Source: Baylisascaris procyonis (lineage: Eukaryota > Nematoda > Chromadorea > Rhabditida > Ascarididae). Taken from it: a stretch of DNA of 64,000 nt. The stretch covers positions 5,270,001-5,334,000 of the forward strand of contig JAZARR010000214.1 in NCBI GenBank assembly GCA_037389465.1, read 5' to 3'. Made by a program: the position numbers and the translations under genes. Each line of letters starts with the position of its first letter. Position 1 is the first letter of the stretch. Shown in pieces: positions 12,785 to 36,698 of the stretch. The notes under the pieces were generated by a model. It was not told the DNA's origin. It searched no databases and worked only from the letters and a program-made list of their open reading frames with translations.

Positions 12785-15350
12785 TGAACAAAAATTTTTG
12801 CAACTACTCACATTTGATAGGCCTCATGGGAGTGCTTCGGTCTAATTGGCGATACCCGCCACAACAGTTCCAATTCCTTTCGCAGAGAATAAGCCCTATA
12901 ACGAGGGAATTCTCGAACCGGTGGCATCACCCCCCTCCCACCGCATTACTTGCCTCTTGTGTGGAGATGAGATTCCTCACCCCTTATAGAAGGTCACTAG
13001 TTGCTTTTTGACGTCAAGTTGTTGTGAAGATGATCTCTTAGCTACATGACCACATTTATTCAAATGGTGGGGTGTCGCATTTCTCACGCCGTTCCTTTCG
13101 AAGTTGAAATTCATCTGATTGCGGCATTGTGGCTCTACCAGGAGAAAACCCGAATTGCACATGATTCAGGATAGTTCACTCCCAATTAGGCCGATCTGAA
13201 CAGTTCAGTTGGGTCTCGTTTGCAAAAAAAGCATAGCAGATACTATCTACCTCCTTCTTTCTGTAACATTTTCTAGATAATTTAATTGATAAAGTGCAGT
13301 AATTTGAAGTTGAACGCAGATACTTGTGGACACATGTATTTTTATAGAAAAGCCGATGATATGTAATTTGTTATCGTTCATTCTAGACGTTAGTTTTCCG
13401 GCGACTAATAAGGATGGAAATATCTATATTCATACTTAATGATAGCATGCTTCGACTTCGATAACAAATAATGGAATATAATCTGAACAGCATTCTTAGT
13501 ATTGTTTTATTTGCGCAAATTGCATTGAGGGTAATCATTCAACTCGTTAAACTGCGTTGCTATTACTAATTAACTTTTCATGTATTGCCAACATTATGTA
13601 CGACTCATAGAGATGTGATGAATATCTACGTTTTGTTGATTGATCACATAGTTTTATCACTTGTAAATCATCTTAGTGTTGAACGTGCTTATTCAGAGTG
13701 CATTTTATTTACGACTATCCTAACTTTCGTGAATAATAAATATTTATCGTTTTTATGAGGTATATGCTCTTATGCTTAGAGTAGTAGTGATAGCTATCAA
13801 AGAATTATGCGTTTGTTAGCGAATTTTTTAGCATTATTGTTAACTCGAAGTATCAGAAACTTTCATTTCATCGTTATAGCTGAGGGAATTTAGAGTTGAA
13901 ACCATCAGGTGATTAGGTGGGCATATTCGCATCGACTGACATGAAATCATCAAGGTAGCTTTGAAAAATGTATTGAAACGTGCAATAATGAAACAAAATG
14001 ATGTGCAGATGTGGTTCTGGTGTTAATATCAAGCAGATGTTTTACATGCTTATAGAAAATGAATTTTGAGCTAATGCAAAACGTGGAAAGCAATTCGAGC
14101 ACTGAAACTGGGCTTGATTAGGAGGGAGAGAGGTTGATACTAGGCTCGACAAATAGGCTTACAGCTTATATTTGGCGAGTTTTTTTTTAATGAGAAAATA
14201 AAGAATCAATATTAGAATAGCGATATTTTATAGGTTGCATGCAATGGTTCGTTTATTTTATAAAGTGATGAATTCTACATGTAATATGTTCATACACAGA
14301 TGTAATTTATAGACATATAAACTGTAGGTAGTGTGATGTTCATATATACTCGTGCACGCAAGTAACTAACCGTTGACAAATTTGAGATATATAGCATGGG
14401 AAATGAATTGCATTTCGCTTATAGTAGTGAACTTTTACTATTTTTGAGCGATAATTTTACGAGTTCTTATTGACCATTTAAGAATAAATGAAGCGATATT
14501 AAACAGTAATGAATGATAACGTGAGTGGTGAATACGGAAGACTGACGCAATCCTTTTAATTGCATGATTCAATAGAAATCCTTTTGTTGATCTTTTTATG
14601 AGATTATAAGCGAAATTTATTGTTGAATATTGAAACGTTCAAGCCTGTAGTAATAGTCATGAGTAATTTATGCATTAGAGGTGTAGTTGAAATTCAGTTT
14701 ACTTGAGGAATCTTTCATTGGTTTTCGCAGCTGCAGTTCTCGATCCTCGATCTCATTTGTTTTAGTGGTCAAGATTTTAGAATATCAGTGGCTTTTTTTT
14801 TGAATAGATCACTTTCAGCGCAAACTTACTGTAAATTATTTTTTGAACGTACTGAATCGGCTTTTGCGGTTAATGTTTGAGATGTTTATCAGAAATATTT
14901 TGTTTCTCAAATTTCCATTCACAATGACTTAAATGCATCTCACTTCCGAATGAGCCCCAAGAGGCAAACAGCGAACTAAATGGCGAGTTAGGCTTCGAAT
15001 CGCCCTCCATGCTATTCATTCTGTCAGAGACCTCTCTCAAAAGAAGCAACAAATTTCTCAACCCCTCAATAGCATATTTAATGATACGCATCTCTATCGT
15101 TAAAGAATATTTATTTCATATGCGCATAATCATTTGTAAATTATTTATTAGATTCACATCCACTAATATTGTATGAAATGTGCATCGTTTTGTGTAAAAT
15201 GATACATATTTATTGAACAAATTGTACACTAATAATCTGTCATCAACAATATTATTTTCAAGCTGCCAGCCGTTTGTCACTATGTAATTTTCTATTCGCT
15301 AATTATAAGTTGCAATAAAAATGCATATAAATATTATCTATGAAGTTTTT
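12785..15350. other. No supported gene
   Basis: AT-rich sequence. A 73-codon minus ORF at 14870-15091, with a true ATG and a Ser-rich middle (NSPFSSLFASWGSFGSE), is the only reading that looks protein-like, and it has no other support. Upstream exons of the plus-strand gene ending at 16,241 should lie in or left of this stretch, but I cannot place them. Confidence 0.5.
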
Positions 15351-15413
15351 TTTTTGTAGATGAATTTGAGGACAACTATTATTGTCTACTTTCATATATT
15401 CTAACAACGACAG

Positions 15414-16241
15414 TTTTCGAAGGATACGCCTCGACAATTAGAAATCTACGTAGAAAATGGGATGTCTATGCTCGAAACGAAAAGAAAAAAGAGAAGCAAC
15501 AAGGTCAACATCCGCCTACCTTGGTCTTGCAATGATGCAGGTATGCCGATAATTGATTTCTTTAAATTTTCTACGTTGATTCGGCGAGTCATACGGAAAC
15601 TGACAAAAGAGAATGCTTAAGAGCACTTCAAGAGCTAATATTGAGAAATTAAGAATAAACAACGTTTGCAAGCTTCATCAACGGATTGTGTGGGGTCCAA
15701 ATCAAGGGCAAAGAATAACTAGATAGAGTTGTAAATTCTTCAGAATGTTCAGCATCAAATTTTCACTTATACGTCATTACCTAGTCACCAAGAGGGATAT
15801 TTAGAGCTCAATTGCCAGGGGAATGGATGCTCTCCCACGTTTCATTATTATCCATTCTCCCAAGGCGACGGGTACTTAGTCAATGTATCAGAATTCAATA
15901 ATGAGTAGCAAATTTATCGCAGCTATTTTTTTTCGCTGAATGAATTTTTTTTTTTTTTTTCAGCGGCAATATAATTGGTTTGAGAATGTTGCTCCGGTTT
16001 ATTCTGCTCGTTGAAATTATGTTGATTTCATTTCTCAGAGCCATTTCGTGGAACATTTCAGGCAAACAAAGCAGCAGCGTTCATGGCCGGCAATTTATGC
16101 TCCGAGGATTTACAACAGGAGATTGCCGAACGTTTAATCCGGAAAGCGAAAAACGATGGATGCACCGTATCGATCATTGAAGGTTGCCTTTACGTTGATT
16201 ATAAATTCGTTGGCTATCTGCCTCCAGGAGTGCTAGCATAG
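15414..16241 (+). CDS. 3' end of an unidentified protein-coding gene (last exon and probable penultimate exon)
   Basis: The terminal exon starts after tttctcag at 16038 and reads open for 66 codons to TAG at 16239-16241. It contains QANKAAAFMAGNLC, then an amphipathic stretch (SEDLQQEIAERLIRKAKNDG), then a hydrophobic, beta-like end (CTVSIIEGCLYVDYKFVGYL). A probable upstream exon is 15414-15540, closed by the strong donor GCAG then gtatgc. It ends in phase 1, and the last exon needs phase 1, so the join gives a Glu codon. That exon reads TPRQLEIYVENGMSMLETKR and carries a basic KRKKR run. A second frame is also open through 15360-15531, so this exon's frame is less certain. I do not recognise the protein. 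Earlier exons are presumably further left, but I could not place them. Confidence 0.45.
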
Positions 16242-16351
16242 TAGCATTCCATCTATGTTCTGTACAAATATTACAAAGTAAACATCAATGATATTAGTCA
16301 TTGCATGGCATTAATGTGTTAGTGTAGCATTATTCGATTGTTACATGCTCG

Positions 16352-16357
16352 AATAAA
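16352..16357 (+). other. Polyadenylation signal AATAAA
   Basis: A canonical AATAAA hexamer lies 110 bases downstream of the TAG at 16241, on the same strand. It supports the idea that the open exon at 16039-16241 is the real 3' end of a gene. The hexamer is common by chance in AT-rich DNA, so it is only supporting evidence. Confidence 0.35.
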
Positions 16358-16359
16358 AT

Positions 16360-17100
16360 AACATTGATAATACTACTTGCGGAATATCGAAAATCGATGA
16401 CTGTGAATTAAGTTTCGGTGAACGTGGTTTGACATAGAAAAGTGAGCTGCAGATGACCATATACCTATCGTCATTCGAATTTAATGGAAATGTTTCATAC
16501 CTTGTTGTCATTCGGCGTATCGACATTTAATTAGACTTTCAACTTATGTTCAATGGATATTTTCATATAAACATTTGCGAATATTAAAGCAAAAGAAGAG
16601 AGAAGCTCTTGCAAATCCTTTGAAATCTTCATAGATAATTAAAAATTCTCGAATCGATCAACGAGCGATTAAAAATCGCCAGATGTCCTCAATATTTGAA
16701 GTGTTGTGCTTAGGTGCTTAAAATGGGGAAAAAAACGACGTTTGTGTTCAAACAATTTGGCATTATCAATTAGAAGAACTTGGATTTCTGCAATGGTTTA
16801 TTTTAGTTGTCTATCTGGTTTGAAATATTTTGCGGCGATATGTTGTTTATGCTTTTGTCTGTGTTTATGTCTGCTTGATCGATAGATTAACTATAGAAGT
16901 TAGGCTTAAGAAGTAAAATTGGCAAAACACGTTATGTGTTGATCGATCAAGCACAAGCGCGATTATAGACATTTAAGTGTGATAAATTTGTACTTATCGG
17001 AATTGCATATTACATCTTTCAATTCGTAAAGAAAGGATTCTTTTTGCAGGAAATATAAGTCGGCAAGTGATTCTGAATAATAATGGGGCGTTTCTGATGA
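16360..17100. other. No gene seen
   Basis: AT-rich spacer between the end of the plus-strand gene and the GC-rich tRNA-like island; the composition changes sharply at about 17,100. Confidence 0.6.
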
Positions 17101-17240
17101 CCAACGAAAACTTGTCCTGAGACGGAGGCGAACCTGTGACCTCTCGCTTGCCGAGGGAGTGCTCTACCGCGGACGTTCTGACTGGTTATCAACCTCGTGT
17201 CATGAACTCCCGTAACACGAGGTTGATGACCAGTGAGAAC

Positions 17241-17310
17241 GTCCGTGATAGCTCAGCGGTAGAGCACTCCCTCGGCAAGGGAGAGGTCGCGGGTTCGCCC
17301 CCGTTTGCCG
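17241..17310 (+). ncRNA. Best-preserved tRNA-like unit with box A and box B
   Basis: Box A (TAGCTCAGCGG) is at 17249-17259 and box B (GGTTCGCCCCC) at 17292-17302, the separation found in tRNA genes. Between them CTCCC and GGGAG pair around the loop TCGGCAA. If this is an anticodon loop, base 33 is C rather than the invariant U and the triplet would be GGC. The T stem is poorly paired and no good acceptor stem forms. It is therefore a tRNA-derived sequence, possibly still transcribed by RNA polymerase III, and unlikely to be a functional tRNA. Confidence 0.5.
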
Positions 17311-17581
17311 GCCTGGTGGGGTGTCGTATAATGTACGCATATAAACTGACGTGGGTTCATAATTTAGGGCTGATGACCAGTGAGGATGGCGGCTCAGCGG
17401 TAGAGCACTCAACTCGCTCGCGCGGCAGGCGGGAGGTCGCGGGTTCGTCGTCTTCTGCGGGTCCGGCGCAGACGAACTGACGGGAGTTCATAACACGAGG
17501 TTGATGACCAAGGGGGCGGCTCAGCGGTAGAGCACTCGCCCGGCTCGACCGGTAGAGCACTCCCCCGCGGGTTCGCCCCCT

Positions 17582-17920
17582 CCCGCGGGCCCGGCCCCCG
17601 CAGCCGAGAGGCCGCGGTGCGGGTCCGGCCCCGGCAGGCGAGAGGCCGTGGTGCGGGTCCGACCCCGGCAGGCGAGAGGCCGTGGTGCGGTCCGACCCCG
17701 GCAGGCGAGAGGCCGTGGTGCGGGTTCGACCCCGGCAGTCCGCGGCGCGGGTCCTGCCCCGGCAGGCGAGAGGCCGTGGTGCGGGCCCGACCCCTGCAGT
17801 CCCGCCGTGCGGGTCCGGCCCGGCAGCCGAGAGGCCGCGGTGCGGGTCCTGCCTCGGCAGTCCCGCGGTGCGGGTCCGGCCCTGCAGCCGAGAGGCCGCG
17901 GGCGGGTACTGCCGTCCTCG
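17582..17920 (+). repeat. GC-rich minisatellite of about 34 bp units
   Basis: About ten imperfect units alternate GGCAGGCGAGAGGCCGTGGT and GCGGGTCCGACCCC. One unit reads GCGGGTTCGACCCC at about 17,719-17,732, which is a tRNA T-arm/box B sequence, so the repeat appears to have grown out of the T-arm of a neighbouring tRNA-like unit. The long open frames across it on both strands (Arg/Pro/Gly-rich) follow from composition and lack of A/T-rich stop codons; they are not genes. Confidence 0.8.
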
Positions 17921-17991
17921 GACCTCGTGTTATGAACTCCCGTCAGTTCATGTGCGTACATTATGCGACACTCCGCCGGGCCCGCAGGCGG

Positions 17992-18049
17992 GGGCCAACC
18001 CCCGACCCCTGCTTGCCGAGGGAGTGCTCTACCGCTGAACTACCACGGA
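17992..18049 (-). ncRNA. tRNA-like unit, minus orientation
   Basis: Read on the minus strand this is GGTAGTTCAGCGGTAGAGC followed by ACTCCCTCGGCAAGC and GGGGTCGGGGGTTGGCCCCC. The D-arm/box A part is well kept, while box B has TTGG in place of TTCG. Its trailing flank (17,930-17,990) holds the TGTCGCATAATGTACGCAC and GACGGGAGTTCATAACACG motifs shared with the plus copies, so this is the most complete single module of the cluster. Confidence 0.45.
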
Positions 18050-18121
18050 CGTTCTCACTGGTCATCAACCTCGTGTTACGGGACCTCATAACACGAGGTT
18101 GATGACCAGTGAGAACGTCCG
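18046..18121. repeat. Perfect inverted repeat, 33-bp arms with 10-bp spacer
   Basis: The arms at 18046-18078 and 18089-18121 are exact reverse complements; the spacer is CGGGACCTCA. They are the leader segments of two tRNA-like units arranged head to head, one on each strand. Similarity continues beyond the perfect arms into the D-arm and anticodon-arm parts on both sides. A less exact copy of the same arrangement lies at about 17,150-17,275. Confidence 0.85.
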
Positions 18122-18162
18122 CGGTAAAGCACTCGCTCGGCAAGCGAGGGGTCGCGGGTTCG

Positions 18163-18185
18163 CCCCTCCCCTCCCTCCCCCCCCC
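18163..18185 (-). other. Potential G-quadruplex motif (minus strand)
   Basis: Plus-strand C runs of 4, 4, 3 and 9, separated by single T bases, give four G runs with one-base loops on the minus strand. It closes the GC-rich tRNA-like island at its right end. Confidence 0.45.
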
Positions 18186-18226
18186 GCGGACAACTTCTCA
18201 CTGATCTTCGAAAGCATCCCATAACT

Positions 18227-19452
18227 CAAAAACATCCAACATATATCAAAAAACTGTACTAAACTATCAAAAAATATACTAAACTACCAAAAAACTACAG
18301 TAAGCTACCAAAAAACTACACTAAACTATCAAAAAACCATACTAAACTATCAAAAAACCATACCAAACTATCAAAAAACCATACCAAACTATCAAAAAAC
18401 CATACTAAGCTATCAAAAAACTATACTAAACTATCAAAAAACCATGCTAAGCTATCAAAAAAATACTAAACTATCAAAAAACTACACTAAGCTATCAAAG
18501 AACCATATCAAGCTATCAAAAAACTACACTAAACTATCAAAAAACCATACTAAACTATCAAAAAACCATACTAGGCTATCAAAAAACTATATTAAACCAT
18601 AAAAAATATATTAAACTATCAAAAAACCACACTAACCTATCAAAAAACCATACTAAGCTATCAAAAAACTACACTAAACTATCAAAAAACTACACTAAAC
18701 TATCAAAAACCATACTAAATTATCAAAAAACCATACTAAGCTATCAAAAAACTATAATAAACTATCAAAAAACCATACTAAACTACCAAAAAACTACACT
18801 AATCTATTAAAAAATTATACTAAACTGTCAAAAACCATACTAAATTATCAAAAAACCATACTAAGCTTCAAAAAACTATACTAAGCTATCAAAAAAACTA
18901 TACTAGACTATCAAAAACCATACTAAACTATCAAAAAATATACTAAGCAATCAAAAAACTACACAAAACTATCAAAAAACCATACTAAACTATCAAAAAA
19001 CCGTACTAAGCTATTAAAAAACTTTACTAAACTATCAAAAAACCATGCTAAATTATCAAAAAACCATACTAGGCTATCAAAAAACTATACTTAACTATCA
19101 AAAAACCATACTGAACTATCAAAAAACCATACTTAATTATCAAAAAACCATAATAAGCTATCAAAAAGCTATACTAAACTATCGAAAAACTATACTAAAC
19201 TATCAAAAAACTATACCAAACTATCAAAAAACTATACTAATCTATCAAAAAACCATACTAGACTATCAAAAAACCATACTAAGTTGTCAAAAAACCACAT
19301 TAAGCTATCAAAAAACTATACTAAACTATCAAAAAATTATACTAACTATCGAAAACTGCACTAGACTATCAAAAAACCATATTAAGTTATCAAAAAACTA
19401 TATCAAACAGTCAAAAAATATACTAAACAACCAAAAAGCTACACTAAGCTAT
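18227..19452. repeat. A/C-rich minisatellite, 21-bp unit, about 58 copies
   Basis: The unit is close to ACTAAACTATCAAAAAACCA plus T, with point variants (CTACACT, CTATACT, AAGCTATC) and occasional one-base changes in the A run. The plus strand is almost free of G. Because 21 is a multiple of three, one frame stays open for 145 codons as a YQKTILN heptad repeat (19045-19482). This is a by-product, not a supported gene. The array starts about 40 bases after the GC-rich tRNA-like island and ends about 16 bases before another tRNA-like fragment. Confidence 0.9.
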
Positions 19453-19467
19453 GGTATACGACGTTCG

Positions 19468-19502
19468 GGTGGTCCGCGGTAGCCCAGCGGTAGACAGATC
19501 CG
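19468..19502 (+). other. tRNA-like fragment (D-arm) to the right of the 21-bp minisatellite
   Basis: GGTCCGCGGTAGCCCAGCGG then TAGACAGATCC resembles the leader end plus D-arm/box A of the tRNA-like units at 17,100-18,190. It lacks a recognisable T-arm. Its position directly after the minisatellite suggests that the minisatellite expanded inside one such unit, or between two. Confidence 0.4.
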
Positions 19503-20026
19503 GTTTACCACGAAATCTCCATCAATAACTTTCGGCAGACATAGTCAAAGATATCTCTTCTGTTGCGTTCAAATACGCAAAAGTAATAAATGCAACATTA
19601 AAGCTGTATCCATTTTATTATATACCCGAAAGTAAGAAATTGTAAATTTTCTGTTAGTTCATATATTCACAGATAAGACACAAAACAATGATTAGCTTTG
19701 CAGGGCAAAATTGGATGGATGAATAGCTGAAGAATATAAATACTTTATATAAGTATTAGCCTTATATTGCACATCATATTCGAGTGAGCGGTGATCAATG
19801 TCACCTTTTTCAGCATTATAAATTTGTTCACTTTTTCCATCACTTTTCTGAAAAATGGTGCAAATCAGTTTACAGACATTGTTAAGATGTGGATTTGGGG
19901 AATATCAATCAACAAACGCTCCGTTTAAAACCCTTCTTAGCAGAACTGCCGCATTATACTTTGCGAATCTCCACTTTCAAAGGTTCAATGTCGAATGTGA
20001 TTGACTTTAGCAAACAAACACTGATA

Positions 20027-20123
<97 letters not shown>

Positions 20124-21950
20124 CGAACTATTGCTACAACGAAGAAAAATAAGATGCTGCAAAGTAGCTTAGCTACATTAACCGTTCGATAGCAACGTAG
20201 ACATCACAAAGCATCCTTAGAGCACTAAGTCATGACGAGGTGTCTAAATACAATGAGCGATCGAAAGTTCAGGCTGAATATTGAGTAAGACAATTACGGG
20301 GTTGTATAATAAAGATCTGCAACTTCATGAACATTCGACAAATATCGCCTTAGATATTTTTTTGTTTACTCCTTTGATGCATTCAAATAAAAGAACAAAT
20401 CGACCACCCATCAACAGAATTTCCAACAAACATTTCCAATTTTCTAATCCCAAATTTGTTACTAAATTGATGAGATTGCATAATTTTAACGCATAATAAT
20501 ATCATAATACATAAAACGATGTAATATACATTAGATTACAGTAAAAAAAAAATCGAATAATAGTTATCCACAATATAAATATATGGAAATAAACATTTTA
20601 GGCAACAAATAACCGAAACCCACTATCAAACGTATTCGATGAAACGCATCGAATACGATCATATAGGATTGTAGAACTCTTGCGAGAATAAAAAATTTTC
20701 CATTTCATTTCATTTCAGTTAGCGATTCCGTAATTGAAATGAAGCAAAAATAATTAAGGATAATCGGTTCATCGAAAGAGTTAAAAAGCTCAAAAAATTA
20801 CAATGTGAAATATAAATTGAAGCATCCATCTGAGAGATCGTGATTGCCATTGGCTTAGAGTTGATAATCTTGACTGTTTCGTTGTATATTCATCAATGAA
20901 GCTTTTTCGCTACTATCGATCAGAATTCCTTCACGAGAAGTCTTCGCAGCACTAAAGATAGAAGCGTCGTCAATTGCCGGCAAAAAATACACTGAAAGGA
21001 AGCGTAGAAATTGAGGCGACAGAGCAAAACAACACAACACAATAATGCATCACAACAAGCATTCGTTTCATCGAAGCTGGTTCACTCATGTTGTTAATTT
21101 AGGTATTGCTATGGTTTTAAAAAAATTACAAAAAATTAATTTAATTGATTGACTTCTTTGTGCGTGGTATGCCAGCGAGGACCATGCATATGAAGCATGT
21201 AATTTTACAATAACAGAGCCAGATCTAATTTTTGGAGCTATATAATTTCTTATATTCCAGTACAATCTGGAATAATGAGTAAGAATAAAATGGAATATTC
21301 CGAATATTCGATAATTAAAATTAAATTTTCAAAAAAAGACAACGTCGCCGCTGTAGATAATCTACGGAAGAGATAGAAAGCATTCAAATTCAGGGCAACA
21401 TGCTCTTTTCAGCCATTCCCTAACAAATTAGACAAGTTATTTGCATGCATTAGCACAAACAACTATCCATAAAGCTAGTCATATAGGCTCAAAGAGTGTG
21501 CAAAAGCATGCGAAATTTTATTACGATTATATTCAATTAGGAAAGTATGCGCAATTTTTTCCACATGTCGATAAATCGTTATACTGGCCAAACTATTACT
21601 ATTGAGCAAATAAAATATTTGGGTAATTAGTAAGTAATGAGCGGAGAGAGCGGATAGAACATATTAGAAATATGAAACATTTTACTTAAAATTTTATAAG
21701 TTTAGCGACAACGAATAGCTATTTTCAGGATACTTCAGATAAATAAGTTCAGGATACTCTTAAATATTTTATAGTTGTGAAAGAAAAAGAAGTAACGATT
21801 ACACGGAATTATAATTAAGGAAATTTCTCATGTAAATTTGTAGAGAATTTCAATTTTCGCTTCGCTAAAGCCAGATTCATTAAGAAATTTGCATATATGA
21901 AAGCAAATTCAATAAATTTACAACAACGACAAGCTTTATAGAAAAATGAT
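19503..21950. other. Spacer between repeat block and SK gene 3' end
   Basis: Apart from the (TA)n array, nothing was identified. The part nearest 21,950 should include the 3' untranslated region of the minus-strand SK gene. Confidence 0.6.
20034..20122. repeat. (TA)n array, intergenic
   Basis: About 89 bases of TA repeat preceded by an imperfect start (TATATATGTGTATATA). It lies between the 21-bp minisatellite and the 3' end of the SK gene. Confidence 0.97.
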
Positions 21951-21958
21951 AAAAAAAT

Positions 21959-34755
<12,797 letters not shown>

Positions 34756-35556
34756 TTTAGAGGTAGTGGATAAAGGAATGGAAACTTGACTACTTAGGCA
34801 GCAGTGGATCAAATTTGGAAGAAGAAGAGAAGTTAATTTAAAGAAGATCAACGTGAAGATCCAGTAGCAGGTACTGTCGAAATGTCCATCGTAATAAATA
34901 TAAATATCGGCTTATTACCTAGATGAAGATAAATCTATTTGAATCATGCGTGAAAAGCTCCTCTCAGTATAATCTCTCAATCTATCAGTCCCAACTCTCC
35001 TCATCAAAATTGAAATGCTTGATCAGTTAATTCCGTTTTTTTATGCAAGGAAATACAGGATGTGAAAATTCCCTCAATAAGTACCAGTAAAATCGAGCAT
35101 TTTGATAACTGTATACTATAATCACAGATCTTTGAAAAGTTTTCAAGAAAAATGATTGGAGAACATAAAATTTTTGACGTCCTAACGATTGCACAATATT
35201 ATTTTCAACACAGCAATCAAGCAGATTTCAATTTTGCAAATTTCAATAATTATTTATGCAGCGCAAATCAATAATATTCAAGTTAAGTGCCTCCAAAAAG
35301 TTGTCAATTGAAATTAATGATTGGCGACAAGTTTTGAGAAATTAAAGGTGGAAATACCAATGATACGAATCGAGAAAATTTTAACTCATTGCCAACAAAT
35401 ATGACTCAAATTTAATTGAATGCCACAAAATAAATCTGAAAATATCACTATGGATTCGCATTTCGTTTCAAAAATCATTGAAATAAATAAAACCGATATC
35501 TCTAATGAAGCGGTTAAATCGTTGATAGAAATTTAAAATCGAACATATGAAGATAC

Positions 35557-35692
35557 CATTGGAGTCGATTGATTCATGGCTGATATCTATTCGAGTGTAT
35601 GCTGGTGGCATTGTCCCAAGTTTCCTCCTCGCCGAGAGTAAATTACGAAACTGTTGCCGACTTCCATTTAGGCGAAGGAAATCGGTACTCAC
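35557..35692 (-). CDS. Candidate alternative first coding exon of the SK channel gene
   Basis: This is an open minus-strand stretch ending in a good donor (AATG then gtatct at 35556) in phase 1, exactly the phase needed by the SK exon starting at 34602. An ATG at 35611-35609 opens a short reading (MPPAYTRIDISHESIDSN) that then splices into GTLRHQG. The frame stays open upstream to a stop just before 35692. If the exon is longer, a ttgcactag acceptor at that point could mark its left edge. Coding potential and phase are seen. Membership in the SK gene is inferred from position and phase only. It would be an alternative to the ATG exon at 34755 rather than additional to it, because both end in phase 1. 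Confidence 0.4.
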
Positions 35693-35955
35693 CTAGTGCA
35701 AAATTTCGTTAAGTTATATGGCTTATTACAGCGGTATAATTACTAATTGAGGAAAAACTTTACCATCATTTGACAGATGCTGCAACACATGAAGCAGTCA
35801 TATCACTCATAACAGAAAACCTTAATTGCAATATTTTTGAGGAAGGCATAAGTATATAAAACTTATGATTTCATGCCATTTTCAGAGTAATTTTAAGGTT
35901 TCATAATTAAGGTACCATTATTTTGAGATGCCTCAATACGTGAATAAATGTTTAC

Positions 35956-36103
35956 ATGAACTCTCTGCGAAACGAAATCGCTCGTATAGTATGCAAACAT
36001 TTGCCCACCCATGAAGGAAAGCGGTAAAATTACAATAATATTCAGCGACCTCATGAATTGAAGAACGCCTTCGTCGTGTGTCAACTTGAAGCATATCTGG
36101 CAT
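35956..36103 (-). CDS. Second candidate alternative first exon of the SK channel gene
   Basis: An ATG at 36103-36101 opens 49 codons (beginning MPDMLQVDTRRRRSSIHEV) up to a possible donor, TTCAT then gtaaac, at 35955. The exon would end in phase 1 and could join the SK exon at 34602. The reading has an Arg-rich patch followed by Ser-Ser, which suits a cytoplasmic N-terminus. No upstream acceptor is needed, because an in-frame stop lies eight codons before this ATG. I do not recognise the sequence. A chance ORF is possible, and the link to SK rests only on strand, proximity and phase. Confidence 0.25.
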
Positions 36104-36698
36104 CGCTTGCCCGTATCAGCTTCTCATCTATATAATCTCATTTCATAAACCTCTAATGTGAGCATACAGTAACGGTACCATGTGAATACGCCACTGCAAA
36201 AAGCAAAAAAAATCAATAATAACGTTTCGCTGCGAATATCACGGATTACTATATAAAATTGCCGATATTTGATTTAAGAAATCCCATGAGATTTTCTCAC
36301 TGAGTAAAATGCCAAATCCTCCTCCCCTTTTATTCTCATTCCCCTTTCCTACGAGCTTTATAAAAAGCAAATGATGAATGCGAAAAGTTGAATATTTTGG
36401 ATAAACGCAATCTGTGACTCTGCGATATAAAAAAAAATCACGACGGTTGAAAAGCTCCGAATTCTCGAAAATGAGATAGTAAAACGGGAAAAAAATGCAA
36501 TAAAATGTGGCACAAATCAAGAAGAAACAAGTTAAGCAACATTACGCAAATCGATAAACGATAATCACCAAACAAATTATCGAACGACGAGAAAACTTTG
36601 AAATATTTTAATGGCGGCGATAATCTTATAAAATTTCTTCTCATATTCGAAATGAATTTATTCAACGATGACATTAATGTGATGCTTTCAACGAATTT

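Larger units (their letters stand above)
17100..18190. repeat. GC-rich island of tRNA-like repeat units in both orientations
   Basis: In an otherwise AT-rich window this 1.1-kb block is strongly GC-rich. It contains at least six copies of a module: a leader (ACACGAGGTTGATGACCAGT then GAGAACGTCC), a tRNA-like D-arm (TAGCTCAGCGGTAGAGC), an anticodon-arm-like hairpin (ACTCCCTCGGCAAGGGAG), and a T-arm-like GGTCGCGGGTTCGCCCC. Plus-strand copies begin near 17211, 17370, 17490 and 18089; minus-strand copies occupy about 17,120-17,200 and 17,935-18,078. The best-preserved trailing flank (GTGTCGTATAATGTACGCAT and AACTGACGGGAGTTCATAAC) follows several units. The D-arm and T-arm match RNA polymerase III box A and box B in position and spacing. 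Acceptor and T stems do not pair well, so these are tRNA-derived repeats, possibly SINE-like, rather than working tRNA genes. Confidence 0.75.

Noticed and set aside
14870..15091. 73-codon minus ORF with a Ser-rich middle
   Set aside because: Somewhat protein-like, but no neighbouring exon, domain or polyadenylation context was found to support it.
17521..18102. Long Arg/Gly/Pro-rich ORFs on both strands of the GC island
   Set aside because: They follow from the GC-rich tandem repeat, which lacks stop codons in several frames on both strands at once.
19045..19482. 145-codon YQKTILN heptad-repeat ORF
   Set aside because: It is the translation of the 21-bp minisatellite; most of the array is interrupted by stops and length changes in the same frame.
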